64,000 nt of DNA from Actinoplanes flavus (GTDB lineage Bacteria; Actinomycetota; Actinomycetes; Mycobacteriales; Micromonosporaceae): positions 1 to 64,000 of the forward strand of contig NZ_JAGFNS010000009.1 of NCBI RefSeq assembly GCF_017592555.1, in the 5' to 3' direction. The notes beneath the pieces were generated by a model. That model saw nothing but the letters and a program-made list of their open reading frames with translations. It was not told where the DNA came from and made no database searches. Positions 1 through 8,300 of the stretch are shown here, piece by piece (position 1 is the first letter of the stretch; each line of letters begins with the position of its first letter). Made by a program: the position numbers and the translations under genes.

Positions 1-205
1 CGCGGGCCCGGAGGCGGACGCGGGCCCGGAGGCGGACGCGGGCCCGGAGGCGGACGCGGACGCGGGCACGGGCGCGGGCACGGGCACGGGCGCGGGCGCG
101 GGCGCGGACGCGGGCGCGGGCGCGGACGCGGGCACGGAATTCGGTGCGGGCGCGGGCACGGAGGCAGATGCAGGCGCGGGCGCGGAGACAGGCGCGGGCG
201 CGAGG
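1..205. repeat. GC-rich tandem repeat, 18-base then 6-base units
   Basis: Three perfect 18-base units at 1-18, 19-36 and 37-54 pass into degenerate CGCGGG/CACGGG/CGCGGA hexamers. All periods are multiples of three, which fits a coding low-complexity tract, but no start, stop or domain can be tied to it. Confidence 0.8.
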
Positions 206-857
206 GTGGGGGCGGAAATGCCAGCGGCAGTGGCAGGAGACGGGTCACGGCGGAGTTGGGCGCGGCGCAAACGTTGGGCGTGGCGCTGGTGTAGGCCCCA
301 TTCGCGGTGGCGTTCGTGGTCGCGGCGGAATTGGTCGGCGGCTGGCGAATGGTTTCGTCGCTTGGTTCGGTCGCGCATCGTGGCGATCGTCTTCGGGGAG
401 AATAGCTGCTGCTGCCGCATGCCTATACTCTCCTACTTCCGGGAGAAAGACTGTAAGAAGTCGATCATGCCAATTCCGGGCCGAAGGGAAGATGAAGAAC
501 AAGCGTCATTGATGACGAAACGAGAAACATGTAACAGCACAGAGAAATCTTTTGTCATTTCATCGAAAATCGCATAGCCCCGCGCGATCACGTCGAAGCG
601 GCGGCGCGCTCGACGCGCGGCCAGGCGAGCGGGCCGGCGTCGTCGCGCGCCGACCCGCCTGTGCCCCTCGGGCAACTGCTCACTTCGGCCCGCGGGCGCC
701 GAAACGCGCCCGAGGCCGGCGCGGTCAGACCGCGGGGCATCGCCGACCAGGGATGGCCGCCAGCCAGTAACCGACAACGGCGGCGGCACCGAAGGGCGCC
801 GGCCAATGAGGGCCGCCGAGCAGCACCGGTGAGCCGACGGCAACAAGGGCGGCAACC

Positions 858-1021
858 GATGGGCTTCGACCGGCGGCAGCCGTCAAACAGCGACGTGCGA
901 CGGCCTTCCACCGACGACAACCGCCAGACAGCGACGAGCGACGGCCTTCCACCGACGACAACCGCCAGACAGCGACGAGCGACGGCCTTCCACCGACGAC
1001 AACCGCCGGGCAGCGACACGG
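858..1021. repeat. 41-base tandem repeat, four copies
   Basis: Near-identical units begin at 899, 940 and 981, with core CGGCCTTCCACCGACGACAA. A diverged copy begins at 858 in the same register. Because 41 is not a multiple of three, the array is unlikely to be coding. It lies upstream of no obvious gene on the plus strand and beyond the end of the PemK-like gene on the minus strand. Confidence 0.85.
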
Positions 1022-1158
1022 CCGCCTCTTCGAGAGGAGATCTTCATCCGGGCTCGGGAGTCGAACGGCGTGGACTTCGGGCACTAAGGCAGGAAATCGG
1101 GTTCAGCAAACCGAAAATGGCAGAAATCGTGCGGTGTACCCCGTACCGGATAAAGGGT

Positions 1159-1473
1159 TTAAAGCTCGAAAAGATCCCGCATCGCCTCGGCCAGGCGGGC
1201 CATGCTGGCGCCGGTCACCATGCCGATTCGTTCGGCGCCGGTGGAGGCGGGCAGGCGGCGCATGCGGTTGACGACGACTACGCCGGTGATCGGGTCCTGT
1301 TCGGTGAGGGCGACCGCGTACGGTGGGAGTTCGGTGACCCCCCGCTGCCGGACGATCGGCGCGCAGAAGGGGGCCGCGTTGCCGCGCTCGTTGTAGCTGT
1401 CGCCGGAGAGGACGAGGACGCGGTAGCGCAGGTCGGCGCGATCGCCGATGGTCCAGATCTCTCCGCGCCTCAT
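1159..1473 (-). CDS. PemK/MazF-family toxin-like protein
   Basis: The 104-residue product begins MRRGEIWTIGD and continues with a short beta-rich body (RYRVLVLSGDSYN, APIVRQ, ITGVVVVNRMRRLP), the usual layout of the PemK/MazF fold, whose members are mostly mRNA-cleaving toxins of type II toxin-antitoxin systems. I chose the ATG at 1473 because family members start with this M(R)RGEIW motif. A GTG at 1545 would add 24 residues with no family similarity. The gene lies on the same strand as, and 108 bases after, the GGDEF gene. No small antitoxin frame was found on either side, so it may be solitary, may use an unlinked antitoxin, or may no longer be toxic. The family call is fairly sure; activity is unknown. 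Confidence 0.72.
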   Translation of the reverse strand: MRRGEIWTIGDRADLRYRVLVLSGDSYNERGNAAPFCAPIVRQRGVTELPPYAVALTEQDPITGVVVVNRMRRLPASTGAERIGMVTGASMARLAEAMRDLFEL

Positions 1474-1581
1474 GCCCGCGACGACCCGGATGTCGGCACG
1501 GTCCGGATCGGCATGGCAGGAAGCGTACCGCCGCACCGATCTCACCCGCGTTCGCCCCGCCCACGCATCGGAAACAATCGT

Positions 1582-3027
1582 TCAGGCCGCGCGCCGGGTG
1601 GCTTTCTGCTGGTACATGGCCTGGTCGGCGCGCCGGATCAGTTCGTCGGCGCAGGTGCGGGCGTCGGAGTGGACGGCGCCGACGCTGGCGCTGACCCGGA
1701 TCGGTTCGCCGCCGACGACGATCGGCTCGGCCAGGGCGGCCCGGACCAGGGCGGTGAGCCGTTCGGCGTCCTCGCCGAGCAGGACGAACTCGTCGCCGCC
1801 GTAGCGGGCCGCGAACGCGCCGAGGCCGCCGAGGCGGGCGCCGACCTCGGTCAGCAGCCGGTCTCCGGCCAGGTGGCCGAGCCGGTCGTTGACCTGTTTG
1901 AAGCCGTTGAGGTCGCAGAACAGCAGCACCACCGACGGGTGACCGGCCTCCTGTTCGCGGCGTAGCGCGGCGTCCAGGCGGTTCCACAGTTCGGCCCGGT
2001 TCGGCAGGCCGGTGAGCAGGTCGTGGGTGGCCTGGTGGCGCAGCCGTCGTTCGGCCTGTTCGCGTTGCAGGCCGATCCGGGCGACCCGGACGCCCACCAG
2101 CGTGATGATCAGCAGGTTGCCGACGGTGAGCAGGGCGGCGTCGCCGTGCATGCCGAGGATCTCGCGGACGCCGGAGACGGTGGGGATGACCGCGATCGCA
2201 CCGCCGAGGACGATGACCCGGCCGGCGAGGAGGCGGCCGGGCGGCACCGGGCAGGGGTGGGCGAGGTCCGCCGCGCGGGGGTGCAGGGCGGCGAGGCCGA
2301 CCAGCGCGTAGGCGACCACGAAGATGGTCTCGCGGAGGACGGTGGACTGCGAGGTGACGGTTCCGGTGGCGAGGATTCCGCCGACCACGCCGGCCAGGTT
2401 GCCCAGCACGGACAGGATGAACAGGGCCAGCGGGGCGGAGAACCGCTCGCTGGTGCGCAGGACCCGGATCAGGGTGCCGAGGATCCCGGAGATCAGCAGG
2501 ACCGTGGCCAGCAGGCTGGTCTGCTTGGCCAGGGGGACGCCGGCCCGGACCAGGCTGGGTTCCAGCACGACGGTCCAGGTGAGGGCGGCGACGACCACGG
2601 CGACCACGCCGGCGTCGAGCAGGCCGCCGATGTCGGCGCGGCCACGGCGCAGCACCAGGGCGACCGCGGCGGCCAGCATGTGCAGGTTGCTGACCAGGAC
2701 GATCAGGTCCCCGACGGCGGCGTTCCGGCCGCTCAGCAGAATGACGTTGTCGAGCACCAGCCAGCCGAGGGCGAAGGCCATCAGCACGAAGGGGCGCCGT
2801 TCGCCGGGCGGCACCCGGCGGACGAGGAGGGTGACCGGGATCGCGGCGAGCACCGAGATCGCCAGCAGGATCAGGTCGCGGCCACCTTCGGACACCACCG
2901 GCATCGCGGCCGTGAGTGCGGTCGCGGCGCTGATGTAGGCCACCATTCCGAGGTTCCGGGTCACGACACCTGCGATCGGTACGCGGTCCGGGCACATGAG
3001 GTAACCCGCGGCGAGAGTGTTCACCAC
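1582..3027 (-). CDS. Membrane diguanylate cyclase (GGDEF)
   Basis: The 481-residue protein has an N-terminal part of several hydrophobic segments (about residues 25-300) and a C-terminal GGDEF domain with intact active-site motif RYGGDEFVLL near residue 410. The family makes cyclic di-GMP from two GTP. The usual inhibitory RxxD site five residues before GGDEF is absent, so product inhibition may be lost. A domain ending soon after ADQAMYQQK is typical. Its membrane module contains GGLLDAGVVAVVVAALTW, which resembles the modules of the two other c-di-GMP enzymes in this window, suggesting local duplication. Later starts at residues 11 and 28 are possible. The ligand is unknown. Confidence 0.9.
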   Translation of the reverse strand: MVNTLAAGYLMCPDRVPIAGVVTRNLGMVAYISAATALTAAMPVVSEGGRDLILLAISVLAAIPVTLLVRRVPPGERRPFVLMAFALGWLVLDNVILLSGRNAAVGDLIVLVSNLHMLAAAVALVLRRGRADIGGLLDAGVVAVVVAALTWTVVLEPSLVRAGVPLAKQTSLLATVLLISGILGTLIRVLRTSERFSAPLALFILSVLGNLAGVVGGILATGTVTSQSTVLRETIFVVAYALVGLAALHPRAADLAHPCPVPPGRLLAGRVIVLGGAIAVIPTVSGVREILGMHGDAALLTVGNLLIITLVGVRVARIGLQREQAERRLRHQATHDLLTGLPNRAELWNRLDAALRREQEAGHPSVVLLFCDLNGFKQVNDRLGHLAGDRLLTEVGARLGGLGAFAARYGGDEFVLLGEDAERLTALVRAALAEPIVVGGEPIRVSASVGAVHSDARTCADELIRRADQAMYQQKATRRAA

Positions 3028-3116
3028 GTGGACGGGATCGAACCGCCGGGCTCCCGAACCCGTAAGAATGACCGCGGGGCCCGTAACGGGCGGGTAACGA
3101 GGAAGGACGTAGCACG

Positions 3117-4556
3117 ATGTCGCAGAAGGCGCAGATCGGAGTCACCGGCCTGGCGGTGATGGGCCGGAACCTGGCCCGGAACTTCGCCCGGCACGGACAC
3201 ACCGTGGCGTTGCACAACCGGTCCTACGGCCGCACCAAGGAGCTCGTCGAGGAGTTCGGTCACGAGGGCAGCTTCCTGCCGGCCGAGACCGCCGAGCAGT
3301 TTGTGGCGAGCCTGGAGCGCCCGCGCCGCGTGGTCATCATGGTCAAGGCCGGCCCGGCCACCGACGCCGTGATCGACGAGTTCGCCCCGCTGCTGGAAGA
3401 GGGCGACATGCTGATCGACGCGGGCAACGCGCACTACGCGGACACCCGCCGCCGCGAGGCCGCGCTCAAGGCGAAGGGGCTGCACTTCGTGGGCGCCGGC
3501 GTCTCCGGTGGCGAGGAGGGCGCGCTGCACGGCCCGAGCATCATGCCGGGCGGCCCGAAGGAGTCGTACGAGGCTCTCGGCCCGCTGCTGGAGGACATCT
3601 CGGCGAAGGTGGACGGCGAGCCGTGCTGCGTGCACGTCGGCCCGGACGGCGCCGGCCACTTCGTCAAGATGGTGCACAACGGCATCGAGTACGCCGACAT
3701 GCAGCTGATCGCGGAGGCGTACGACCTGCTGCGCCGGGTGGGCGGCCACTCCCCCGCCGAGATCGCCGGCATCTTCAAGACCTGGAACGAGGGCCGGCTC
3801 GGCTCCTACCTGATCGAGATCACCGCCGAGGTGCTCAAGCAGGTCGACGCCGCCACCGGTAGGCCGTTCGTGGACGTCGTGCTGGACCGCGCCGAGCAGA
3901 AGGGCACCGGCCGCTGGACCGTGCAGGCCGCCCTGGACCTGGGCGTCCCGGTGTCCGGTATCGCCGAGTCGGTGTTCGCCCGCGCCATCTCCGGTGGGGT
4001 GCAGGAGCGTGAGGCGGCGGTCAGCGCGGGTCTGCCGGGCCCGTCGGCGTCGGCCGGTTCGCACGCCGGTGACCTGGTGGCGGACGTCGAGCAGGCGCTG
4101 TTCGCCTCCAAGATCGTGGCGTACGCGCAGGGCTTCCAGCAGGTCCAGGCCGCCAGCAAGGAGTACGGCTGGGACATCGACCCGGGCGCCATGGCGAAGA
4201 TCTGGCGGGCCGGCTGCATCATCCGCGCCAAGTTCCTGGACTTCATCAAGCAGGCGTACGACAAGAACCCGGCGCTGCCGACCCTGCTCGTGGACGAGTA
4301 CTTCCAGGACGCGGTGGCCGGCGCCCAGGACGCGTGGCGCCGGGTCGCGGTGACCGCCGCCCAGCAGGGCATCCCGGCGCCCGGCTTCTCCTCGGCGCTG
4401 GCCTACTACGACAGCCTGCGCGCCGAGCGCCTGCCGGCCGCCCTGATCCAGGGCCAGCGGGACTTCTTCGGCGCCCACACCTACCACCGGGTGGACAAGC
4501 CGGGCTCGTTCCACACGCTGTGGGCCGCGGAGGGCCGCCCCGAGGTCGACGCCTGA
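3117..4556 (+). CDS. gnd: 6-phosphogluconate dehydrogenase, decarboxylating
   Basis: This cytosolic enzyme of the oxidative pentose phosphate pathway converts 6-phosphogluconate to ribulose 5-phosphate and CO2 with reduction of NADP(+). The 479-residue length matches the long form of the family. The dinucleotide-binding motif GLAVMGRNLARNFA lies at residues 10-23, the substrate-binding motif GVSGGEEGA near residue 128, and the catalytic Lys region HFVKMVHNGIEY near residue 180. The C-terminal helical domain is complete. A good ribosome-binding site (AGGAAGGA) precedes the ATG. The upstream GGDEF gene is divergent, so the promoter must lie within the 89-base gap. A 13-base-stem terminator follows the stop, making this a single-gene unit. 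Confidence 0.97.
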   Translation: MSQKAQIGVTGLAVMGRNLARNFARHGHTVALHNRSYGRTKELVEEFGHEGSFLPAETAEQFVASLERPRRVVIMVKAGPATDAVIDEFAPLLEEGDMLIDAGNAHYADTRRREAALKAKGLHFVGAGVSGGEEGALHGPSIMPGGPKESYEALGPLLEDISAKVDGEPCCVHVGPDGAGHFVKMVHNGIEYADMQLIAEAYDLLRRVGGHSPAEIAGIFKTWNEGRLGSYLIEITAEVLKQVDAATGRPFVDVVLDRAEQKGTGRWTVQAALDLGVPVSGIAESVFARAISGGVQEREAAVSAGLPGPSASAGSHAGDLVADVEQALFASKIVAYAQGFQQVQAASKEYGWDIDPGAMAKIWRAGCIIRAKFLDFIKQAYDKNPALPTLLVDEYFQDAVAGAQDAWRRVAVTAAQQGIPAPGFSSALAYYDSLRAERLPAALIQGQRDFFGAHTYHRVDKPGSFHTLWAAEGRPEVDA

Positions 4557-4566
4557 TCCCACTGTG

Positions 4567-4598
4567 CGAGCCCGGCCGAGAACGATCGGCCGGGCTCG
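4567..4598 (+). terminator. Rho-independent-like hairpin after gnd
   Basis: Arms CGAGCCCGGCCGA (4567-4579) and TCGGCCGGGCTCG (4586-4598) pair perfectly over 13 bases around a GAACGA loop. The hairpin starts ten bases after the gnd stop. There is no strong U tract, as is common in high-GC actinobacteria. Confidence 0.85.
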
Positions 4599-4600
4599 AT

Positions 4601-4606
4601 TATCCT
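4601..4606 (+). promoter_or_regulatory. Candidate -10 of a leaderless methyltransferase transcript
   Basis: TATCCT ends eight bases before the ATG at 4615, right after the gnd terminator, and no Shine-Dalgarno sequence separates it from the start. No clear -35 is seen. Confidence 0.4.
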
Positions 4607-4614
4607 CACCGGGC

Positions 4615-5406
4615 ATGACCGTGCCCCCCGGCATCGACGTGACCGTGCCGAACGCCGCCCGCATGTACGACTACTACCTGGGCGGCAAGGACAACTTCGC
4701 CGTCGACCGGGCGGCCGCCGACGCGGTCCTGTCCGTGGCGCCGGAGATGCGCGACGCGGCCCGCTCCGGCCGTGAGCTGATCGTCCGCGTGGTGCGGCAC
4801 ATGATCACCGAGCGCGGGATCCGCCAGATCATCGACATCGGTTCCGGCCTGCCCACCAGGGAGAACGTGCATCAGATCGCCCAGGCGGTCGATCCGTCGG
4901 TGCGGGTGGTCTACGTCGACCGCGACGAGGTCGTCTGCCGCCACGGTCAGGCCCTGCTCAGTTCGGCGAACACCACGATGATCCAGGGTGACCTGCGCGA
5001 TCCGGCGGCGATCCTGGCCGACCCGGGCCTGCGGAAACTGATCGACCTCGACGAGCCCGCCGGCATCCTGATGATGTTCCTGCTGCACCTGATTCCGGAC
5101 GGCGACGGCCCGCACACCCCGGTCGCCGCGATCCGGGAGGCGGTGGCCCCGGGCAGCGTGCTGGCGATCTCGCACGCCGCCTCGGACGCCCGCCCCGAGC
5201 ACATGGCCAAGATCTCGGCGATCTACCAGCGGGCGAACTCGCCGTTCACCCCGCGGGACCCGGAGACGATCCGGGCGTTCTTCGGGGACTGGCCGCTGGA
5301 GGAGCCCGGCCTGGTGCACCTGTGGCCGTTCGCCGAGCTGCCGGCCGGGGTGGACCCGGATCTGGCGGCGATGGGCTATGCCGGGGTCGCGGTCAAGCGC
5401 CGCTGA
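4615..5406 (+). CDS. DUF574-family SAM-dependent methyltransferase
   Basis: This 263-residue protein has the family hallmarks: the N-terminal NAARMYDYYLGGKDNFAVDR block, the SAM-binding strand QIIDIGSGLPT followed by ENVHQIAQ, and VVYVDRDEVV. The family (S-adenosyl methyltransferase, PF04672) is abundant in actinobacteria, but substrates are mostly unknown, so no reaction is assigned beyond methyl transfer. The start at 4615 gives the typical length and the usual MTVPPGIDVTVPNAARMYDY-type opening. The gene converges on the GGDEF gene to its right and the two coding regions overlap by 31 bases (5376-5406), so no terminator separates them. Confidence 0.9.
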   Translation: MTVPPGIDVTVPNAARMYDYYLGGKDNFAVDRAAADAVLSVAPEMRDAARSGRELIVRVVRHMITERGIRQIIDIGSGLPTRENVHQIAQAVDPSVRVVYVDRDEVVCRHGQALLSSANTTMIQGDLRDPAAILADPGLRKLIDLDEPAGILMMFLLHLIPDGDGPHTPVAAIREAVAPGSVLAISHAASDARPEHMAKISAIYQRANSPFTPRDPETIRAFFGDWPLEEPGLVHLWPFAELPAGVDPDLAAMGYAGVAVKRR

Positions 5407-6827
5407 GCCTTCACCTCGTACATGGCGGCGTCGGCCCGCGCGATCAGGGTCTCCCGGTCGACGACGGCGCCGGCGCGCGCGACGGCCGTTCCGATCGACA
5501 CCCCGATCCGTACGGGTGTGCCGCCCACCAAGATCGGTGCCCGCAGCGACTCGACGATCCGGTCGGCGACCGTGGTGCCGCCGCCGGGATGTTCGCCGCG
5601 TAGCAGGATCAGGAACTCGTCGCCGCCGATCCGGCCGACGAGGTCCTGCTCGCGGACCGCGGCGGTGAGCCGCCGGGCGACCTCCTGGAGCACGGTGTCG
5701 CCGGCCTGATGGCCCATCCGGTCGTTGACCGGTTTGAAGCCGTCGAGGTCGCAGAGCAGCAGGGTGACCTCGGCGAGCGGGCCGTCGTCGAGGGCGCGCA
5801 GCTCCTCGTCGATCCGGTCGACGGTGTGCCGCCGGTTGTAGAGACCGGTGAGGTCGTCGTGGTGGGCCTGATGGGCGAGGGTGCGCTCGGCGCGGGCCCG
5901 CTGCGCGGAGAGCAGCCGCAACCGCAGCACCACCACCGGCACCACCAGGATCGTGGTGGCCGGAAGCACCACGCTGGCCGGGCCGTCGCTCTGGACCGCC
6001 TGGACGGCGGCGACCGCCGGGTTGGCGCAGAGGGCGGCGCCGAGCCAGCCGAGCGGCGGGTGCCGCACGGTGGCCGGGCCGGGCGCCGGCCGGGTGACGT
6101 GCGGGCCGGTGGGCAGCACCGGACCGGCGGCCACGCACAGGTAGGCCACCATCATCAGCTGGGCGGTCGGGACGTGGCTGCCGTGCACGGTGAGGACCGC
6201 GACGACGTCGCAGAGCAGGGTGAGGATGCCGGCGGCCATCAGGTAGGCGATCGGGCCGCGCGACTTCGGGGCGGTGACGCCGATCCGGAGCAGGCAGCCG
6301 ATCACCGCGGAGAGCAGCAGCAGGTCGGAGAGCAGCAACATCTTGCCGAGCGGGGTGGCGTCCGGGACGAGGCCGGGGCGGATCAGCCAGGCCCCGAGCG
6401 GGCCGGCGGCGCAGAGGCCGATCAGCGCGGCGTCGATGAGGCCGCCGGGGTCCTTGCGGCCGTGCCGGCGCAGCCCGATCGCGGTGCCGGCCAGGAAGAG
6501 CACGTGTGCGCCGGCCATCACCAGGTCGGTGCCACCGCCCTCGGCCCGGCCGAGGTGGTGGCCGGGGATCCAGTCGGGCCAGCACAGCGTGCCGAGGGTC
6601 AGCATCGCCATGCCCGCGGTGGCGATCAGCCACGGCAGCCGGTCGGTGAGGTGCCGGGCGGCGATGGCGGCCAGGTAGGTGATGATCGGGGCGGCGGTGA
6701 CCAGCGCGAAGATCACCGTTCGTGAGCCGGGGCCGGTCAGCGCGTAGGACGCGACCGCGGCGGCCGACAGTCCCAGCACTCCGGCGTGCACGGGCCAGGC
6801 GGGAGCCGTGGCACGCGGCCATGCCAT
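5376..6827 (-). CDS. Membrane diguanylate cyclase (GGDEF) with I-site
   Basis: The 483-residue protein has several N-terminal membrane segments (about residues 15-290) and a C-terminal cyclase domain with GGDEF near residue 401. The sequence REQDLVGRIGGDEF contains RxxD exactly five residues before GGDEF, the classical site at which c-di-GMP inhibits its own synthesis. The neighbouring cyclase at 1582 lacks it. Both share a membrane module of the form GGL(L/I)DA...W...P. The ATG at 6827 is preferred because a strong ribosome-binding site (GAGGAAGGGA) lies just upstream; an earlier ATG at 6866 would place that site inside the coding region. The 3' end overlaps the convergent methyltransferase by 31 bases. 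Confidence 0.9.
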   Translation of the reverse strand: MAWPRATAPAWPVHAGVLGLSAAAVASYALTGPGSRTVIFALVTAAPIITYLAAIAARHLTDRLPWLIATAGMAMLTLGTLCWPDWIPGHHLGRAEGGGTDLVMAGAHVLFLAGTAIGLRRHGRKDPGGLIDAALIGLCAAGPLGAWLIRPGLVPDATPLGKMLLLSDLLLLSAVIGCLLRIGVTAPKSRGPIAYLMAAGILTLLCDVVAVLTVHGSHVPTAQLMMVAYLCVAAGPVLPTGPHVTRPAPGPATVRHPPLGWLGAALCANPAVAAVQAVQSDGPASVVLPATTILVVPVVVLRLRLLSAQRARAERTLAHQAHHDDLTGLYNRRHTVDRIDEELRALDDGPLAEVTLLLCDLDGFKPVNDRMGHQAGDTVLQEVARRLTAAVREQDLVGRIGGDEFLILLRGEHPGGGTTVADRIVESLRAPILVGGTPVRIGVSIGTAVARAGAVVDRETLIARADAAMYEVKAQRRLTATPA

Positions 6828-6903
6828 ACCGGGTTCCCTTCCTCGGCCTGACGGGGTCTCGGCCAACGATCGGCCGCGCCGCGCCCGGCTTGAGGGAAAC
6901 GGG

Positions 6904-8253
6904 TCAGGCGGGTGCCGCGGCCGGTTCGGTGGCCGGCGTGTCCTCGGCGACGCGGCGGCTCAGGGCCCGGTAGGGGCGGCTGGCCAGAGCCAGCGTCGTG
7001 GCGATCACGCCGATCAGGCCGGTGAGGATGAAGACCAGGGCCATGCCCCGGTCGGCGCCGGTGCCGAACCAGGAGCCGATGGCGTCCGCACCGGCGCCGC
7101 CGTCGCTCATGAACGGGATGAACACGAACTGGGTGATCGGGGAGATCAGGAACGCGGTCAGCGGGGACGCCGCCTGTTCGGCGCTCTGGGCGAGGCCGAA
7201 GACCCGGCCCTGCCGCTCGTAGGGCACGACCCGCTGGAGGATGGTCTGCTCGGTGGCCTCCGCATAGGGCATGAGCAGCATGTACACGTACATGCCGACG
7301 GCCATCGGGATGATCGACGCCCAGATCGGGAAGACCACGATGATCACCCACAGGACCACGTTGAGCAGCAGCAGGAGCCGGACCGGGCGGGAACCCAGAC
7401 CGGTACGGGACACGAGCAGCCCACCGAGGATGAAGCCGGTGCTGATCACGCCCCACAGCAGGCCCCACGTCTGCACCGACACGAGCGACAGCCCGTACGC
7501 GTCGGCGAGGGCCATGAACACGCCGCCCAGGAAGTTGTTGAACGTGCTGAACAGGATGAGCGCGGTCAGGCCCGGCACGCCGGCGATGATCCGGATGGTG
7601 CCGCGCAGGTCGACGCCGGGTCTCGCGGCCTCGGTGTGCTCCGGTTCCCGTTCCGGGATGCGCACGAACGTGAGGTGGACCAGCGACAACCCGAGCACCG
7701 CCAGGGCCAGGACCAGCACCGAGAACATGCCGTCGAAGGCCACCAGCACGCCGCTGATCACCGAGGTGACCAGGAAGCTGGTGCCGGAGACGGTGCCGAC
7801 CAGGCCGTTGGCGCGGTCCCGCCGGTCGGCGTCGATCAGCAGCGTGACCAGGGTGGGCAGCGCGATGGTGCGGATGTTGCCGGCGATCACGCCGAACATC
7901 AGCAGCAGCACGAACGCCCAGAGCCGCGCGTCGGCCGGGTCCGTCCACGCCTCGCCGGGCACGGACAGGTGGACGGCGAAGGCGGCGCCGTACAGCACGA
8001 GCGACGCCAGGGCCGAGCCCTGCAACGCGGTCTTCTTGCGGTGACCGTCGACCAGGCTGCCGAACCAGACGCCGGTGAGCGCGGTCAGCACCAGGAAGAT
8101 GCCGGAGATGACGCCGGTCGCGAAGACCGATCTGGTCTCGAGGTACACCCAGAAGGTGACGGCGAACCAGACGGTGAAGTTGATGACCGACACCAGCAGG
8201 GTGTTGAAGAGCAGCTGGTAGAAGGTCCGGACGTGCCCCGTGACGACGGTCAT
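6904..8253 (-). CDS. MFS transporter, drug-efflux-like
   Basis: The 449-residue, largely hydrophobic protein has about 12 predicted membrane segments and the MFS loop motif GSLVDGHRKKTALQ between segments 2 and 3. Its overall look is that of the MFS_3 group, which holds macrolide and siderophore exporters. The substrate is not evident. The start ATG at 8253 gives a normal short cytosolic N-terminus (MTVVTGHVRTFYQLL). The frame stays open upstream, antisense to nothing but in the wrong frame of the EAL gene, and this extension is rejected. A 7-base dyad at 8271-8292 lies in the promoter region. The gene follows the GGDEF-EAL gene on the same strand at 47 bases. Confidence 0.88.
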   Translation of the reverse strand: MTVVTGHVRTFYQLLFNTLLVSVINFTVWFAVTFWVYLETRSVFATGVISGIFLVLTALTGVWFGSLVDGHRKKTALQGSALASLVLYGAAFAVHLSVPGEAWTDPADARLWAFVLLLMFGVIAGNIRTIALPTLVTLLIDADRRDRANGLVGTVSGTSFLVTSVISGVLVAFDGMFSVLVLALAVLGLSLVHLTFVRIPEREPEHTEAARPGVDLRGTIRIIAGVPGLTALILFSTFNNFLGGVFMALADAYGLSLVSVQTWGLLWGVISTGFILGGLLVSRTGLGSRPVRLLLLLNVVLWVIIVVFPIWASIIPMAVGMYVYMLLMPYAEATEQTILQRVVPYERQGRVFGLAQSAEQAASPLTAFLISPITQFVFIPFMSDGGAGADAIGSWFGTGADRGMALVFILTGLIGVIATTLALASRPYRALSRRVAEDTPATEPAAAPA

Positions 8254-8270
8254 GGACTGCACGGTATTAC

Positions 8271-8292
8271 CTGGACCCCGCTTGAGGTCCAG
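8271..8292 (-). promoter_or_regulatory. MerR-like dyad in the MFS promoter region
   Basis: CTGGACC (8271-8277) and GGTCCAG (8286-8292) form a perfect inverted repeat around an 8-base centre. Read on the minus strand it is TGGACCTCAAGCGGGGTCCA followed by GGTAATACC. MerR-family drug sensors bind dyads of this form (ACCTCAAG cores) between an over-spaced -35 and -10. No T tract follows on the minus strand, so it is not a good terminator for the upstream gene. No MerR gene is in the window. Confidence 0.5.
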
Positions 8293-8300
8293 AGGGTTTT

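Larger units (their letters stand above)
1..1158. other. Gene-poor, repeat-rich left end
   Basis: I cannot support a gene here. Bases 1-54 are three exact copies of an 18-base unit (CGCGGGCCCGGAGGCGGA). They are followed to about 205 by six-base variants of GCGGGC. Read in one plus frame, this gives an Ala/Asp/Gly/Pro/Glu-rich string, so it could be the edge of a low-complexity gene lying mostly outside the window, but other frames are also open. Bases about 420-580 are clearly poorer in GC than their surroundings and look like intergenic DNA. Bases 858-1021 carry a 41-base tandem repeat. The rest shows nothing I recognise. Confidence 0.5.

Noticed and set aside
433..855. A minus-strand 140-codon frame crossing the lower-GC stretch
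   Set aside because: No start signal or family resemblance; composition changes abruptly along the frame as expected for noncoding DNA.
3028..3060. A tRNA-like T-arm (GGTTCGATCC on the minus strand)
   Set aside because: No matching acceptor, D or anticodon arms could be placed around it.
1103..3217. A minus-strand open frame of 704 codons over the GGDEF and PemK-like genes
   Set aside because: It is an out-of-frame Arg/Pro-rich reading. The correct frames contain the GGDEF and RRGEIW motifs.
8271..8292. Reading the dyad as a terminator of the GGDEF-EAL gene
   Set aside because: The stem is only seven bases with no following T tract on the minus strand, and it fits a promoter position better. 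A weak terminator role is not excluded.
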